Part shown: positions 26,216 to 35,541 of the stretch, piece by piece
How the letters are laid out: each line of letters starts with the position of its first letter
How positions within the stretch are numbered: the first letter of the stretch is position 1
DNA from: Sandaracinobacteroides hominis
Lineage (GTDB): Bacteria; Pseudomonadota; Alphaproteobacteria; Sphingomonadales; Sphingomonadaceae
NCBI RefSeq assembly: GCF_016464365.1
Contig: NZ_JADCUC010000004.1
Coordinates: 124,001-188,000, forward strand
Reading direction: 5' to 3'
Length of the DNA stretch: 64,000 nt
Made by a program: the position numbers and the translations under genes
The notes under the pieces: model-generated
What the model saw: the letters and a program-made list of their open reading frames with translations, nothing else
The model's database searches: none
Told to the model about the DNA's origin: nothing

Positions 26216-27454
26216 ATGCGGTGCGACAGGCTCTGGAAAGATGCGCGGCTGGCGACGATGGCGGGCGAAGGCCCCCACTTCGCCAAGCATGCCATCGTCG
26301 AGGGCGGCGTCATCGCTGCAGCGGAGGGTCGCATCCTCTACGCCGGTCCGGCAGCCGACGCGCCCGCCTTTGAGGCTGCCGAGACCATCGCCTGCGAGGG
26401 CCGCTGGATCACTCCAGGCCTAATCGACTGCCACACCCATCTCGTCCACGCCGGCAACCGCGCGCACGAGTTCGAACTGCGGCTGGCGGGCGCCTCCTAC
26501 GAGGAAATTGCCCGCGCCGGCGGCGGCATCGTCTCCACCATGCGCGCCACCCGCGCCGCCACCGAGGCCGAACTGGTCGATAGCGCCTTGCCGCGCCTCG
26601 ACGCCCTCCTCGCAGAGGGCGTCACCACCATCGAGATCAAGTCCGGCTACGGCCTCACCCGCGACGCCGAAATGAAGATGCTACGCGCTGCCCGGGCGCT
26701 CGGCGAAGCCCGCCAGGTCCGTGTCCGAACCACCTTCCTCGCCGCCCACGCCCTGCCGCCCGAATATGCCGGAAACAGCGACGCCTATATCGACGCCGTC
26801 TGCACCGACATGCTGCCCGCCGCCGCCAACGCCGGCCTCGTCGACGCCGTCGATGCCTTCTGCGAAGGGATCGGCTTCACCCCCGCCCAGACCGCGCGCG
26901 TGTTCGACGCCGCCCGCCACCTGGGCCTGCCGGTAAAGCTCCACGCCGAACAACTCTCCAACCTCCACGGCGCGCAACTCGCCGCCAAGGCAGGCGCTCT
27001 CTCCGCCGACCATCTCGAACATCTCGACGCCGACGGAATCGCCGCCATGGCCCGCGCCGGCACCGTCGCCACGCTGCTGCCCGGGGCCTTCTACTTCACC
27101 CGCGAAACGCAGCTGCCCCCCGTCGACGCGCTCCGCGCCGCCAACGTCCCCATCGCCATCGCCACCGACTGCAACCCCGGCACCTCGCCGCTCACCTCGC
27201 TGCTGCTGGCGATGAACATGGGCGCCACGCTGTTCCGCCTGACGGTCGACGAATGCCTCGCCGGCGTCACCCGCAACGCCGCCCGCGCCCTCGGCCTCGC
27301 CGGCGAAACCGGCACGCTGGAACCCGGCAAGAGCTGCGACCTCGCCATCTGGAGCGTCGAGCGCCCGGCCGAGCTTGTCTATCGCATTGCCGCCAACCCG
27401 CTGCACACCCGCGTCTGGCGCGGCCTGTCAACCGATAGGGAGACCCTGGCGTGA
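26216..27454 (+). CDS. hutI: Imidazolonepropionase
   Basis: A 412-residue metal-dependent hydrolase opening the imidazolone ring to formiminoglutamate. Key blocks: the metal site [22 protein letters not shown] (~69-90), [41 protein letters not shown] and [20 protein letters not shown]. The start at 26216 is preceded by GGGAGA. It heads hutI-hutH-hutG-hutU, with each junction overlapping by 4 bp. Confidence 0.95.
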   Translation: MRCDRLWKDARLATMAGEGPHFAKHAIVEGGVIAAAEGRILYAGPAADAPAFEAAETIACEGRWITPGLIDCHTHLVHAGNRAHEFELRLAGASYEEIARAGGGIVSTMRATRAATEAELVDSALPRLDALLAEGVTTIEIKSGYGLTRDAEMKMLRAARALGEARQVRVRTTFLAAHALPPEYAGNSDAYIDAVCTDMLPAAANAGLVDAVDAFCEGIGFTPAQTARVFDAARHLGLPVKLHAEQLSNLHGAQLAAKAGALSADHLEHLDADGIAAMARAGTVATLLPGAFYFTRETQLPPVDALRAANVPIAIATDCNPGTSPLTSLLLAMNMGATLFRLTVDECLAGVTRNAARALGLAGETGTLEPGKSCDLAIWSVERPAELVYRIAANPLHTRVWRGLSTDRETLA

Positions 27455-28977
27455 GCCTGATTCTAAAGCCCGGAGCCGTCAGGCTGGCACAATGGCGCGC
27501 CATCTATCGCGGCGCAGCCGTCACCCTCGATCCCGCCTGCGCGCCGCTGGTCGCCGAAAGCGCTGCCGCCGTCGCCCGCATCCTCGCCCGCGGCGCACCG
27601 GTCTATGGCATCAACACCGGCTTCGGAAAGCTCGCCAGCCTCCGCATCGGCGACGCCGACCTCGCCACGCTTCAGCGCAACATCGTCCTCAGCCACGCCG
27701 CCGGCACCGGCCAGCCATCGCCCACCGCCATCGTCCGGCTGATGCTGGCGCTGAAGCTCGCCAGCCTCGCCCAGGGCGCCTCTGGCGTGCAGCCCGAAAC
27801 CATCGCCCTGCTGCAGGCCATGCTGCGCCTCGGCCTCACGCCCGTGGTGCCGTCGCAAGGCTCGGTAGGCGCCAGCGGCGATCTCGCCCCGCTCGCCCAC
27901 ATGGCAGCGGCGATGATCGGCGTCGGCGAGATGGAGGTCGCCGGCCAGCGCCTCCCCGCCGCCGCCGCGCTGCAAGCCGCCGGCCTCACGCCGCTCACCC
28001 TCGGCCCGAAGGAAGGCCTCGCCCTCCTCAACGGCACGCAATTCTCCACCGCCAACGCGCTCGCCGGCCTGTTCGAAGCCGAGCAGCTGTTCCAGTCCGC
28101 CCTCGTCACCGGCGCGCTCGCGACCGAGGCGGCGAAAGGCTCCGATACCCCCTTCGATCCGCGCATCCACGCGCTGCGCCGCCAGCCCGGCCAGATCGAG
28201 ACGGCCGATGCGCTGCGCCGGCTGATGGCCGGCTCCGCCATCCGCGCCAGCCATCTGGAAAATGACGCCCGCGTGCAGGACCCCTATTGCCTGCGCTGCC
28301 AGCCGCAGGTGATGGGCGCAGCGCTGGATATCATGCGACAAGCCGCCACCACGCTCGCCACCGAGGCAAACGGCGTCTCCGACAATCCGCTGATCTTCCC
28401 CGACACCGACGAGGCGCTCTCCGGCGGCAATTTCCACGCCGAACCCGTCGCCTTCGCCGCCGACATGCTGGCGCTGGCCCTGTGTGAAATCGGTTCCATC
28501 ACCGAGCGCCGCATCGCCATGCTGGTCGATCCGGCGCTCTCCGGCCTCCCCGCCTTCCTCACCCCCCGCCCCGGCCTCAACTCCGGCTTCATGATTCCGC
28601 AGGTGACCGCAGCCGCCCTCGTCTCCGAGAACAAGCAGCGCGCAACCCCCGCCAGCGTCGATTCCATCCCGACTTCCGCCAATCAGGAGGACCATGTCTC
28701 GATGGCCGCGCATGGCAGCCGCCGCCTGCTGGAGATGGCCGCAAACGCGCAGGCCGTCGTCGGAATCGAGCTGCTCGCCGCCGCACAGGGCTGCGATTTC
28801 CACGCCCCTTTGCGCTCCAGCCAGCACCTCGAAAACGCCCGTGCAACCCTCCGGGCCAAGGTGCCGATGCTGCAGGACGACCGCCACTTCCACCCCGACA
28901 TGGAGGCCGCCAACGCCCTCATCCGCTCCGGCGCATTGATCGCCTCCACCGGCGCAGATCTCCCCACCCTCGCATGA
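27451..28977 (+). CDS. hutH: Histidine ammonia-lyase
   Basis: A 508-residue enzyme deaminating L-histidine to urocanate. The autocatalytic MIO-forming triad Ala-Ser-Gly is at ~141-143 within [16 protein letters not shown]. Other family blocks are [24 protein letters not shown] and [18 protein letters not shown]-like ([19 protein letters not shown]). The start is GTG at 27451, overlapping the hutI stop (GTGA). Confidence 0.95.
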   Translation: MSLILKPGAVRLAQWRAIYRGAAVTLDPACAPLVAESAAAVARILARGAPVYGINTGFGKLASLRIGDADLATLQRNIVLSHAAGTGQPSPTAIVRLMLALKLASLAQGASGVQPETIALLQAMLRLGLTPVVPSQGSVGASGDLAPLAHMAAAMIGVGEMEVAGQRLPAAAALQAAGLTPLTLGPKEGLALLNGTQFSTANALAGLFEAEQLFQSALVTGALATEAAKGSDTPFDPRIHALRRQPGQIETADALRRLMAGSAIRASHLENDARVQDPYCLRCQPQVMGAALDIMRQAATTLATEANGVSDNPLIFPDTDEALSGGNFHAEPVAFAADMLALALCEIGSITERRIAMLVDPALSGLPAFLTPRPGLNSGFMIPQVTAAALVSENKQRATPASVDSIPTSANQEDHVSMAAHGSRRLLEMAANAQAVVGIELLAAAQGCDFHAPLRSSQHLENARATLRAKVPMLQDDRHFHPDMEAANALIRSGALIASTGADLPTLA

Positions 28978-29786
28978 ACGACTTCCTGCAAATCCATCGC
29001 GGCACCGCCCCGCTGGTGATCGGCCTGCCGCACACCGGCACCGACATTCCGGTCGATATCGAGGCGCAGTTCGTCTCGCCCTGGCTCGCCCGCAAGGACG
29101 CCGACTGGTGGGTGGACCGGCTCTACGCCTTCACTGCCGACATCGGCGCCACCCTCGTCCGCACCCGCATTTCCCGCAGCGTGATAGACGTGAACCGCGA
29201 TCCCTCCGGTGCGTCGCTCTATCCGGGGCAGACCACCACCGAACTCTGCCCCAGCACCACCTTCGATGGCGAACCGCTCTATAGCGGCGAAACCCCCGGC
29301 GACGCCGAAATCGCCCGCCGTCGCGCTGCCTATTTCGATCCCTACCACGCCGCCCTGTCCGCCGAACTGGCCCGCCTGCACGCTGCCCACGGCAAGGTCG
29401 TCCTCTACGACGCCCACAGCATCATCAGCCATGTCCCGCGCCTGTTCGAAGGCGAACTTCCGGTCTTCAACATCGGCACCAACGGCGGCGAAACCTGCGA
29501 CCCGGCATTGGAATCCGCAGTCGTCGCCGCCACGAAATCCACCGGCCGCACCCATGTCCTGAACGGCCGCTTCCGCGGCGGCTGGACAACCCGCCACTAT
29601 GGCCGCCCAGCGGACGGCTATCACGCGATACAGATGGAACTGGCGATGCGCGCCTATCTCTCCGAGCCCGCCAGACCGGGTCCGGAAAACTGGCCGCCGC
29701 CGTTCGATCCGGCAACGCCTGTCATCGCCGATCTCAAAACCATCCTCGCCGCCTGCCTAGCCTTCGCCACGGAGCCCAGCACATGA
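28974..29786 (+). CDS. hutG: N-formylglutamate deformylase
   Basis: A 270-residue amidohydrolase releasing glutamate and formate from N-formylglutamate. Motifs: [14 protein letters not shown] (zinc site), [48 protein letters not shown] and NIGTNGG. It starts with ATGA overlap to hutH and ends with ATGA overlap to hutU. Together with hutF it defines the five-step (HutF/HutG) histidine pathway rather than the HutG formiminoglutamase branch. Confidence 0.93.
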   Translation: MNDFLQIHRGTAPLVIGLPHTGTDIPVDIEAQFVSPWLARKDADWWVDRLYAFTADIGATLVRTRISRSVIDVNRDPSGASLYPGQTTTELCPSTTFDGEPLYSGETPGDAEIARRRAAYFDPYHAALSAELARLHAAHGKVVLYDAHSIISHVPRLFEGELPVFNIGTNGGETCDPALESAVVAATKSTGRTHVLNGRFRGGWTTRHYGRPADGYHAIQMELAMRAYLSEPARPGPENWPPPFDPATPVIADLKTILAACLAFATEPST

Positions 29787-31441
29787 CCCGTCTCGACAAC
29801 AGCCGCATCATCCGCCCGGCGACCGGCACGGAACGCACCGCGAAAAGCTGGCTCACCGAAGCGCCCCTGCGCATGCTGATGAACAACCTCCACCCCGACG
29901 TGGCAGAGCGCCCCGAGGAGCTGGTCGTCTATGGCGGCATCGGCCGCGCGGCGCGCGACTGGGAAAGCTATGACAAGATCGTCGAAACCCTCCGCCGCCT
30001 CAACGACGACGAGACCCTCCTCGTCCAGTCGGGCAAGCCCGTAGGTGTCTTCCGCACCCACGCCGATGCCCCGCGCGTGCTGATCGCCAACTCCAACCTC
30101 GTCCCGAAATGGGCAAACTGGGAGCATTTCAACGAACTCGATAGGCGCGGCCTCGCCATGTACGGCCAGATGACGGCGGGCAGCTGGATCTACATCGGCA
30201 CCCAGGGCATCGTGCAGGGCACCTATGAAACCTTCGTCGAAATGGGCCGCCAGCACTATGGCGGCGACCTCTCAGGCCGCTGGCTGCTGACGGCGGGCCT
30301 AGGCGGCATGGGCGGCGCGCAACCGCTGGCGGCGGTGATGGCCGGCGCCTCCTGCCTCGCCATCGAATGCCAGCCAAGCCGCATCGAAATGCGCCTGCGC
30401 ACCGGCTATCTGGACCGCGCAACCGACAGCCTCGACGACGCGATGGAGATCGTCACCGGCGCCAGAACCCCAACCTCCGTCGGCCTGCTCGGCAACGCCG
30501 CCGAAATCCTCCCCGAGCTGTTCCGTCGCGGCGTCCGGCCCGATCTGCTCACAGACCAGACCAGCGCCCACGATCCGGTGAACGGCTATCTGCCCGCCGG
30601 CTGGACAGTCGCCGAATGGATCGAGAAGCGGGAGCGTGACCCCGAAGCGGTCGCACGGGCGGCCAGGGCATCGATGGCCACCCACGTCCGCGCCATGCTC
30701 GATTTCCAGTCCGCGGGCGTCCCCACCGTCGATTACGGCAACAACATCCGCCAGGTCGCGAAAGACGAGGGCGTCACCAACGCCTTCGATTTCCCCGGCT
30801 TCGTCCCCGCCTACATCCGCCCGCTCTTCTGCCGCGGCATCGGCCCCTTCCGCTGGGCCGCGCTCTCGGGCGACCCGCAAGACATCTACAAGACCGACGC
30901 CAGGGTGAAGGAGCTGCTGCCCGACAACGCCCCGCTGCACCGCTGGCTCGACATGGCGCGGGAGAAGATCAGGTTCCAGGGCCTCCCCGCCCGCATCTGC
31001 TGGGTCGGTCTGGGCGATCGCCACCGGCTCGGCCTCGCCTTCAACGAAATGGTCGCCAGCGGCGAACTCAAGGCACCCGTCGTCATCGGCCGCGACCACC
31101 TCGACAGCGGCTCCGTCGCCAGCCCCAATCGCGAGACGGAGGCCATGCGCGACGGCACCGACGCCGTCTCCGACTGGCCGCTGCTCAACGCCCTCCTCAA
31201 CACGGCCAGCGGCGCCACATGGGTGTCGCTGCACCACGGCGGCGGCGTCGGCATGGGCTATTCCCAGCACGCCGGCATGGTCATCGTCGCCGACGGGACG
31301 GAGGCAGCCGCCCGCCGCCTCGAACGCGTGCTCTGGAACGATCCCGCCACCGGCGTCATGCGCCACGCCGACGCGGGCTATGAAATCGCGCTGGATTGCG
31401 CCCGCGACAAGGGCCTCGACCTGCCCGGCATCCTCGGCTGA
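29783..31441 (+). CDS. hutU: Urocanate hydratase
   Basis: A 552-residue NAD+-dependent urocanase. Visible blocks: [75 protein letters not shown] (NAD-binding), [19 protein letters not shown] and [25 protein letters not shown]. The length equals the family norm. It is the last gene of the hut operon; only 31 bp separate it from the convergent fucosidase gene. Confidence 0.95.
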   Translation: MTRLDNSRIIRPATGTERTAKSWLTEAPLRMLMNNLHPDVAERPEELVVYGGIGRAARDWESYDKIVETLRRLNDDETLLVQSGKPVGVFRTHADAPRVLIANSNLVPKWANWEHFNELDRRGLAMYGQMTAGSWIYIGTQGIVQGTYETFVEMGRQHYGGDLSGRWLLTAGLGGMGGAQPLAAVMAGASCLAIECQPSRIEMRLRTGYLDRATDSLDDAMEIVTGARTPTSVGLLGNAAEILPELFRRGVRPDLLTDQTSAHDPVNGYLPAGWTVAEWIEKRERDPEAVARAARASMATHVRAMLDFQSAGVPTVDYGNNIRQVAKDEGVTNAFDFPGFVPAYIRPLFCRGIGPFRWAALSGDPQDIYKTDARVKELLPDNAPLHRWLDMAREKIRFQGLPARICWVGLGDRHRLGLAFNEMVASGELKAPVVIGRDHLDSGSVASPNRETEAMRDGTDAVSDWPLLNALLNTASGATWVSLHHGGGVGMGYSQHAGMVIVADGTEAAARRLERVLWNDPATGVMRHADAGYEIALDCARDKGLDLPGILG

Positions 31442-31472
31442 TCGCGCTCGCCGCCGCCGCAATAAGCCGGCT

Positions 31473-33068
31473 CTAGATCAGCCCCGGCCCCTCCAACCGC
31501 AAGACCGGCACAAACTCCCCATCCCGCTTCGCCGGCAAAGTCACTTCCAGCCCGCCCGCTCCCATCCGGAACGGCAGCGCTCCGCGCCCCAGCAAGGTCA
31601 CCCGCTCCACCGGCAAACCCGCTAGCGACACCACCCGCGAAGGCCGCTCCGGCCAGCCCAGAAACGCCGCATAGAGCTTCCCGTCGCGCGCCGTGAAGCG
31701 CACATCCTTGGCTGTGAAAGCGCTCGCCTTCTCCTCGTTCTGCATCCCTTCCACCGCCTGCGTCGGCCCTTCGCCAAAGCGCCTCCACGGCCGGCTGGCA
31801 AACACCGCCTCGCCGTTCACCGCCATCCAGCGCGTCATCGCGTCCAGGATCTTCTCCTCCTCGTCGTCGATGCTGCCGTCGCCGCGCTGCGGAATGGAAA
31901 GCAGCAGATTGCCGTTCTTCGAAACGACATCCAGCAGCCGCTGCACCACCTGCTCTGCACTCTTGTAGCCCTTCCGGAGATACAGCGGCCGATCATAGTG
32001 CCAGCTGCCGATGCAGGTGCAGGTCTGCCACGGCTCGGCGCGAATCCCCTCCACGAAACCGCGCTCGACATCGTCGGTAATCGCGCGCCGCTGTTCCGCC
32101 GACAGCTTTTTTCCCGTCAGCACCACATCCATCCGCCCGCGCCGGGCGATCGACTGGTTATAATAATGCGCCGCCGCCTCCAGCCCATATTGCTCCAGCG
32201 GCAGGGCGTGATTATCCATATAGACAAGGTCGGGATCGTAGCGCTCGACCAGCTCCTTCTGCCGGGCCAGCCAGTTAGGTGCGAAGCCGGGGTTGTTCGT
32301 CGGCACCGTCTCCAGCCACTGCCCGTCGTTCGCCTCGTGCCAGGCGTTCATCTCGGCAATGCTGCGGATGCCGTCGGGGATAACCATCGACGGCCCGGTG
32401 TAAAGCTCCTGCGGGTCCAGCCCCTCCCACCACTTGCCGGCACCATCGGCCTTGCGCAGCCGATAGGCATCATAGCGCACCCCCGCCAGCGGCCCTTCCG
32501 CATCATATCCATAGGCGGTCTGCCACCAGTGCCAGGCGTGCGAGCTGTGGTTGGAAACGCCGAACTTCAGCCCGGCGTTGCGCACCGCCTTTTCCCAGGT
32601 GCCGACTATGTCCTTTCCCGGCCCCGTGCGCACGCTGTTCCAGGCGTGATGGCTGCTCTGGAACAGGTCCATATTGTCGTGGTGGTTCGCCATGGAGACG
32701 ATATATTTCGCCCCCGCTGCCTTGTAGCGCTCGGTCAGCCGCTCCGGCTCCCATTTGTCGGCTCGCCAGCGGCCGATGAACTCCATGAAGCCGAACGACG
32801 ACGGGTGACCCCAGGTCTTCACATGATGCGCGTAGAACGGGTTGCCCTGCATATACATCTGCCGGCCGTACCAGTCGCCGAACTCCGGCACGCACTGCGG
32901 TCCCCAGTGCGACCACAGCCCCAGCTTCGCATCCCGGAACCAGTCGGGAACGCGGGCATGTTCGGCGAGCGACGCCCAGCTCGGCTGCACCGGGCCGCCG
33001 CCCGCCGCCATCGAAGGCGCTGCCGCCAGCCCTGCTCCTGCCGCCAGAACCGCCCGTCGCGATAGCAT
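31473..33068 (-). CDS. GH29 alpha-L-fucosidase, secreted
   Basis: A 531-residue GH29 enzyme with a signal sequence with a twin-arginine look ([23 protein letters not shown]). The barrel shows WFRDAKLGLWSHWGPQCVPEFGDWYGRQMY, KYIVSMANHHDNMDLF, GVSNHSSHAWHWWQ, the nucleophile segment DPDLVYMDN and LLDVVSKNGNLLLSIPQRGDGSID. The start at 33068 has GAGGGGAGAG upstream. A LacI-type palindrome lies in its promoter. Xyloglucan side chains can carry fucose, so it may serve the GH35/GH31 locus although ~10 kb away; that link is inference. Confidence 0.88.
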   Translation of the reverse strand: MLSRRAVLAAGAGLAAAPSMAAGGGPVQPSWASLAEHARVPDWFRDAKLGLWSHWGPQCVPEFGDWYGRQMYMQGNPFYAHHVKTWGHPSSFGFMEFIGRWRADKWEPERLTERYKAAGAKYIVSMANHHDNMDLFQSSHHAWNSVRTGPGKDIVGTWEKAVRNAGLKFGVSNHSSHAWHWWQTAYGYDAEGPLAGVRYDAYRLRKADGAGKWWEGLDPQELYTGPSMVIPDGIRSIAEMNAWHEANDGQWLETVPTNNPGFAPNWLARQKELVERYDPDLVYMDNHALPLEQYGLEAAAHYYNQSIARRGRMDVVLTGKKLSAEQRRAITDDVERGFVEGIRAEPWQTCTCIGSWHYDRPLYLRKGYKSAEQVVQRLLDVVSKNGNLLLSIPQRGDGSIDDEEEKILDAMTRWMAVNGEAVFASRPWRRFGEGPTQAVEGMQNEEKASAFTAKDVRFTARDGKLYAAFLGWPERPSRVVSLAGLPVERVTLLGRGALPFRMGAGGLEVTLPAKRDGEFVPVLRLEGPGLI

Positions 33069-33091
33069 CCGCCTCTCCCCTCAGTTTTCCT

Positions 33092-33103
33092 GTTACCGCT
33101 AAC
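33092..33103. promoter_or_regulatory. LacI-type operator in the fucosidase promoter
   Basis: GTTACCGCTAAC is a 12-bp inverted repeat with one mismatched pair, centred 30 nt upstream of the fucosidase start on the minus strand. It has the CG-centred form of LacI-family operators, like the site at 10444-10455, although the flanking bases differ. Confidence 0.5.
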
Positions 33104-33127
33104 GCGATGGCAATCGTTCCGCAATCG

Positions 33128-33152
33128 GGAACCTTTGCCTCCTTCCCCGGTT
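33128..33152 (+). promoter_or_regulatory. Sigma-EcfG promoter of the LEA-like lipoprotein gene
   Basis: GGAAC at 33128 and GGTT at 33149, separated by 16 nt, match the alphaproteobacterial general stress promoter GGAAC-N16/17-SGTT. The -10 element lies ~65 nt upstream of the lipoprotein ATG. Confidence 0.75.
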
Positions 33153-33216
33153 CAGCCCGGTAACGGCCGACAAATTCGGTCGCGCGCGACCTGTGTCAGA
33201 GGGAAGAGGACAGGAT

Positions 33217-33558
33217 ATGAAGATCCAGCTTATTTCAGCAGCGATGCTGCTCGGCCTTGCAGCCTGCAACCAGTCGGCCACCGAAAAGAAGGCCGACGCC
33301 ATCGAGGAAAACGCCGACGCCACCGCAGACGCCATCCGCGACAACGCCGAAGTTCAGGCCGATGCGCTGGAGAACAAGGCCGATTCGGTTGAGGCAACGG
33401 GCGACAGCATGACGGCGACCGGCGAAGCCAGGGCCGATGCGGCTGCCGCCAACATGGAAACGCAGGCGGATAACATTCGTGCCCAGGCCGAGGCCAAGGC
33501 CGATAACGTCGAAGCGAAGGGCGATAACAAGGCAGAAGCCGTCCGCGATCAGAAGTAA
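33217..33558 (+). CDS. Small Ala/Glu/Asp-rich lipoprotein, LEA-like helix
   Basis: A 113-residue predicted lipoprotein. The signal peptide ends in the lipobox LAAC (Cys ~15). The mature part is a nearly uninterrupted amphipathic helix with recurring blocks such as ADAIEENADATADAI, ADALENKADSVEATGD and ADNIRAQAEAKADNVE, reminiscent of LEA or apolipoprotein helices. The ATG at 33217 is set by AGGACAGG and by the signal peptide; the longer frame adds only eight residues. It has its own sigma-EcfG promoter and terminator. A desiccation or envelope-stress role is inference. Confidence 0.8.
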   Translation: MKIQLISAAMLLGLAACNQSATEKKADAIEENADATADAIRDNAEVQADALENKADSVEATGDSMTATGEARADAAAANMETQADNIRAQAEAKADNVEAKGDNKAEAVRDQK

Positions 33559-33603
33559 CAGCTTCGATCAAGGCGTCCCCATCCCCCCGGGGGCGTCATG
33601 AGG

Positions 33604-33636
33604 GGGGCGGCATCCGCAAGGGTGCCGCCCCTTTTT
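33604..33636 (+). terminator. Intrinsic terminator of the lipoprotein gene
   Basis: A 9-bp perfect stem (33604-33612 with 33623-33631) is followed directly by five T residues. Confidence 0.85.
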
Positions 33637-33644
33637 CGTGCGAT

Positions 33645-33669
33645 GGAACAATATCTGCGGCCAGACGTT
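33645..33669 (+). promoter_or_regulatory. Sigma-EcfG promoter of the GlsB-family gene
   Basis: GGAAC at 33645 and CGTT at 33666 with a 16-nt spacer are a full consensus match. They lie 9 bp beyond the preceding terminator and ~80 nt upstream of the GlsB-family ATG. Confidence 0.85.
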
Positions 33670-33751
33670 CTTTCCGCAGGTTCAAAAAGGACCGACCAAA
33701 ATGGGCCGGCTCCAAAGGCCGATCCCCGAAGTCCCACATGGAGGGAAGCAG

Positions 33752-34021
33752 ATGACCTGGATTATCATTTTGATTGTTGGCGGCGTCCTCGGTTGGCTCG
33801 CCAGCATCGTCATGCGTACCGACGGCCAGCAGGGCCTTATCATGAACGTCATCGTCGGCATTCTGGGCGCAGTCCTTGCCGGCTGGTTCCTGACCCCGCT
33901 GCTGGGCGGCGCACCGATCACCAGCGGCGCCTTCGATATCCGCTCGCTGCTGGTTTCCTTCCTGGGTGCGGTGGTCCTTCTGGGGATCGTCAACCTGATC
34001 CGTCGCGGCAGCGTCCGCTAG
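33752..34021 (+). CDS. GlsB/YeaQ/YmgE-family stress membrane protein
   Basis: An 89-residue inner-membrane protein with three hydrophobic segments (WIIILIVGGVLGWLASIVM; GLIMNVIVGILGAVLAGWFL; LLVSFLGAVVLLGIVNLI) and the family's GxLxGWLA and NVIVGILGA motifs (Transgly_assoc family). The ATG at 33752 follows GGAGGGAAG. It has its own sigma-EcfG promoter. The family is stress-induced in many bacteria but its mechanism is unknown. A stem-loop around 34034-34058 separates it from the convergent REC-kinase gene. Confidence 0.88.
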   Translation: MTWIIILIVGGVLGWLASIVMRTDGQQGLIMNVIVGILGAVLAGWFLTPLLGGAPITSGAFDIRSLLVSFLGAVVLLGIVNLIRRGSVR

Positions 34022-34045
34022 GCCATAAAGTCTCCCGGCCGGCTC

Positions 34046-35095
34046 TCACCCGGCCGGGAACTTCAGCACCGCCCGCGTGCCCTGCTCGGCCGGTTCATAG
34101 CGCAACTCGGCCTTCAGGCTCTTCGACATCGCCTGGATGATCCGACGGCCAAGGCCGGACCCGCGCACCTGCCCCTGCGCAAAGCCCACCCCCTCATCGG
34201 CGACCACCAGCAGCAGGGTGTCTTCGTCCTCCCGTCGCAAGCTCACCGCGATCTCGCCGCCGAAGCCATCCGGATAGGCATATTTGCAGGCGTTGGTGAC
34301 CAGCTCCGACAGCACCACCCCCAGCGCAATCGCCTTGTCGGTGGGCATCAGCACCGTCTCCGCCTGCAGCCGGATCGCCGTCACCCCGCATTCGTCGGCG
34401 ACCGTGGCGCGCAGCTCGTCGACCAGCCCCTGCAGGTAAGAGCTCAGCTCCACCCGCCCGACATCCTCCGACGTATACAGCCGCCGGTGCACCTGCCCCA
34501 CCGCCGCAATCCGCCGCTTCAGGTCCATCACTGCATCGCGACCGTCGCCCTCGGGCATCTGTGCCGCCTGCAGATGGGCAAAGCTCGAAACCAGCGCCAG
34601 GCTGTTCGCCACCCGGTGGTTCACTTCCTGCAGCATCGCCTCGGCACGATCCCGCGCGGCGGCGATCTCCGCCTGCGCCGCCGCTTGCGCCCGCCGCGCC
34701 CGCTGGTTCACCACCGCCTGCCGGATGGTTTCCCCCAGCAGGTCAAAGAACACCCCGCCCAGGTCCTTCAGCACATAATCCGCCGCGCCCGCCTTCAGCG
34801 CCGTCACCGCAACTTTCCCCTCGTCGGCGGCAGTCACATAGATAACTGGCGGCGGCTGCTTGCGTCGGCAGATGGCGTCCAGCGTCTCCGGCCCGGACAT
34901 GCCCGGCATCACATGGTCCAGCGCCACTGCATCGAACGGCCCTCCGCCCGCTTCCACGGAGTCCAGCGCCTGCAGGCCGGCCGCGCCGTCGGTCGCATGC
35001 ACCACGTCAAAGCCCTGCCGGGTCAGCGCGCGCGTCACCAGCCGGGCAAAGGCGGCGTCGTCGTCGATATAGAGCAGTCGCAGTTTCGCGCTCAT
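34046..35095 (-). CDS. Receiver-HRXXN histidine kinase, PakF-like
   Basis: A 349-residue soluble hybrid: N-terminal receiver (LLYIDDDAAFARLV, phosphoacceptor in VALDHVMPGMSG at ~60, then YVTAADEGK), a linker helix, and an HWE/HisKA_2 transmitter with H-box LQEVNHRVANSLALV (HRXXN signature). The HATPase domain has an intact N-box (VVLSELVTNACKYAYPDGFGG) and G-boxes (VADEGVGFAQG, GSGLGRRII). From memory, this architecture and the upstream CHASE3 kinase match PakF and its partner KipF of the Sphingomonas melonis Fr1 stress response, where PakF phosphorylates PhyR. It overlaps the response regulator gene by 4 bp. Confidence 0.8.
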   Translation of the reverse strand: MSAKLRLLYIDDDAAFARLVTRALTRQGFDVVHATDGAAGLQALDSVEAGGGPFDAVALDHVMPGMSGPETLDAICRRKQPPPVIYVTAADEGKVAVTALKAGAADYVLKDLGGVFFDLLGETIRQAVVNQRARRAQAAAQAEIAAARDRAEAMLQEVNHRVANSLALVSSFAHLQAAQMPEGDGRDAVMDLKRRIAAVGQVHRRLYTSEDVGRVELSSYLQGLVDELRATVADECGVTAIRLQAETVLMPTDKAIALGVVLSELVTNACKYAYPDGFGGEIAVSLRREDEDTLLLVVADEGVGFAQGQVRGSGLGRRIIQAMSKSLKAELRYEPAEQGTRAVLKFPAG

Positions 35096-35541
35096 GCGTT
35101 GGGCTCTGGCACCTGCATCACGGACAGGAACAGCCCCAGCTGGCGGATTGCAGTGGCAAACTGGTCATAGTCCACCGGCTTGGTGATATAGACGTTCGCC
35201 CCCAGATCATAGCAGCGCTGGATTTCCCGGGCGTCGTCGGTCGTCGTCAGCACGATCACCGGAATCCGCCGCAACCGCGCATCCGCCTTCAGCCGCTCCA
35301 GGATGGTGACCCCGCTCATATCGGGCAGGTTCAGGTCCAACAGCACCAGCAGCGGGCATTCATCCGCCGCCAGCCCGCTCGACAGCTTCTCCATGGCAGA
35401 GGTGCCGTCGGCCACATGGACGATTTCGTTGCACACGCCGGCGCGCCGGATGTTCTTCTCGATCAGACGGGCATGGCCCATGTCGTCCTCGATCATCAGG
35501 ATCGTCACATGGCGATGGTTCTTGCTGTCAGGCATCTTCAC
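35092..35541 (-). CDS. Single-domain response regulator (Rcp1/CheY-like)
   Basis: A 149-residue receiver domain without output. It has an acidic pocket MIEDDMGHA, phosphoacceptor Asp in VLLDLNLPDMSG (~69), IVLTTTDDAREI and a KPVDYDQF lysine loop. It sits between the CHASE3 kinase and the REC-kinase, with 4-bp overlaps on both sides. A phosphate sink or relay between the two kinases is plausible by position. Confidence 0.85.
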   Translation of the reverse strand: MKMPDSKNHRHVTILMIEDDMGHARLIEKNIRRAGVCNEIVHVADGTSAMEKLSSGLAADECPLLVLLDLNLPDMSGVTILERLKADARLRRIPVIVLTTTDDAREIQRCYDLGANVYITKPVDYDQFATAIRQLGLFLSVMQVPEPNA

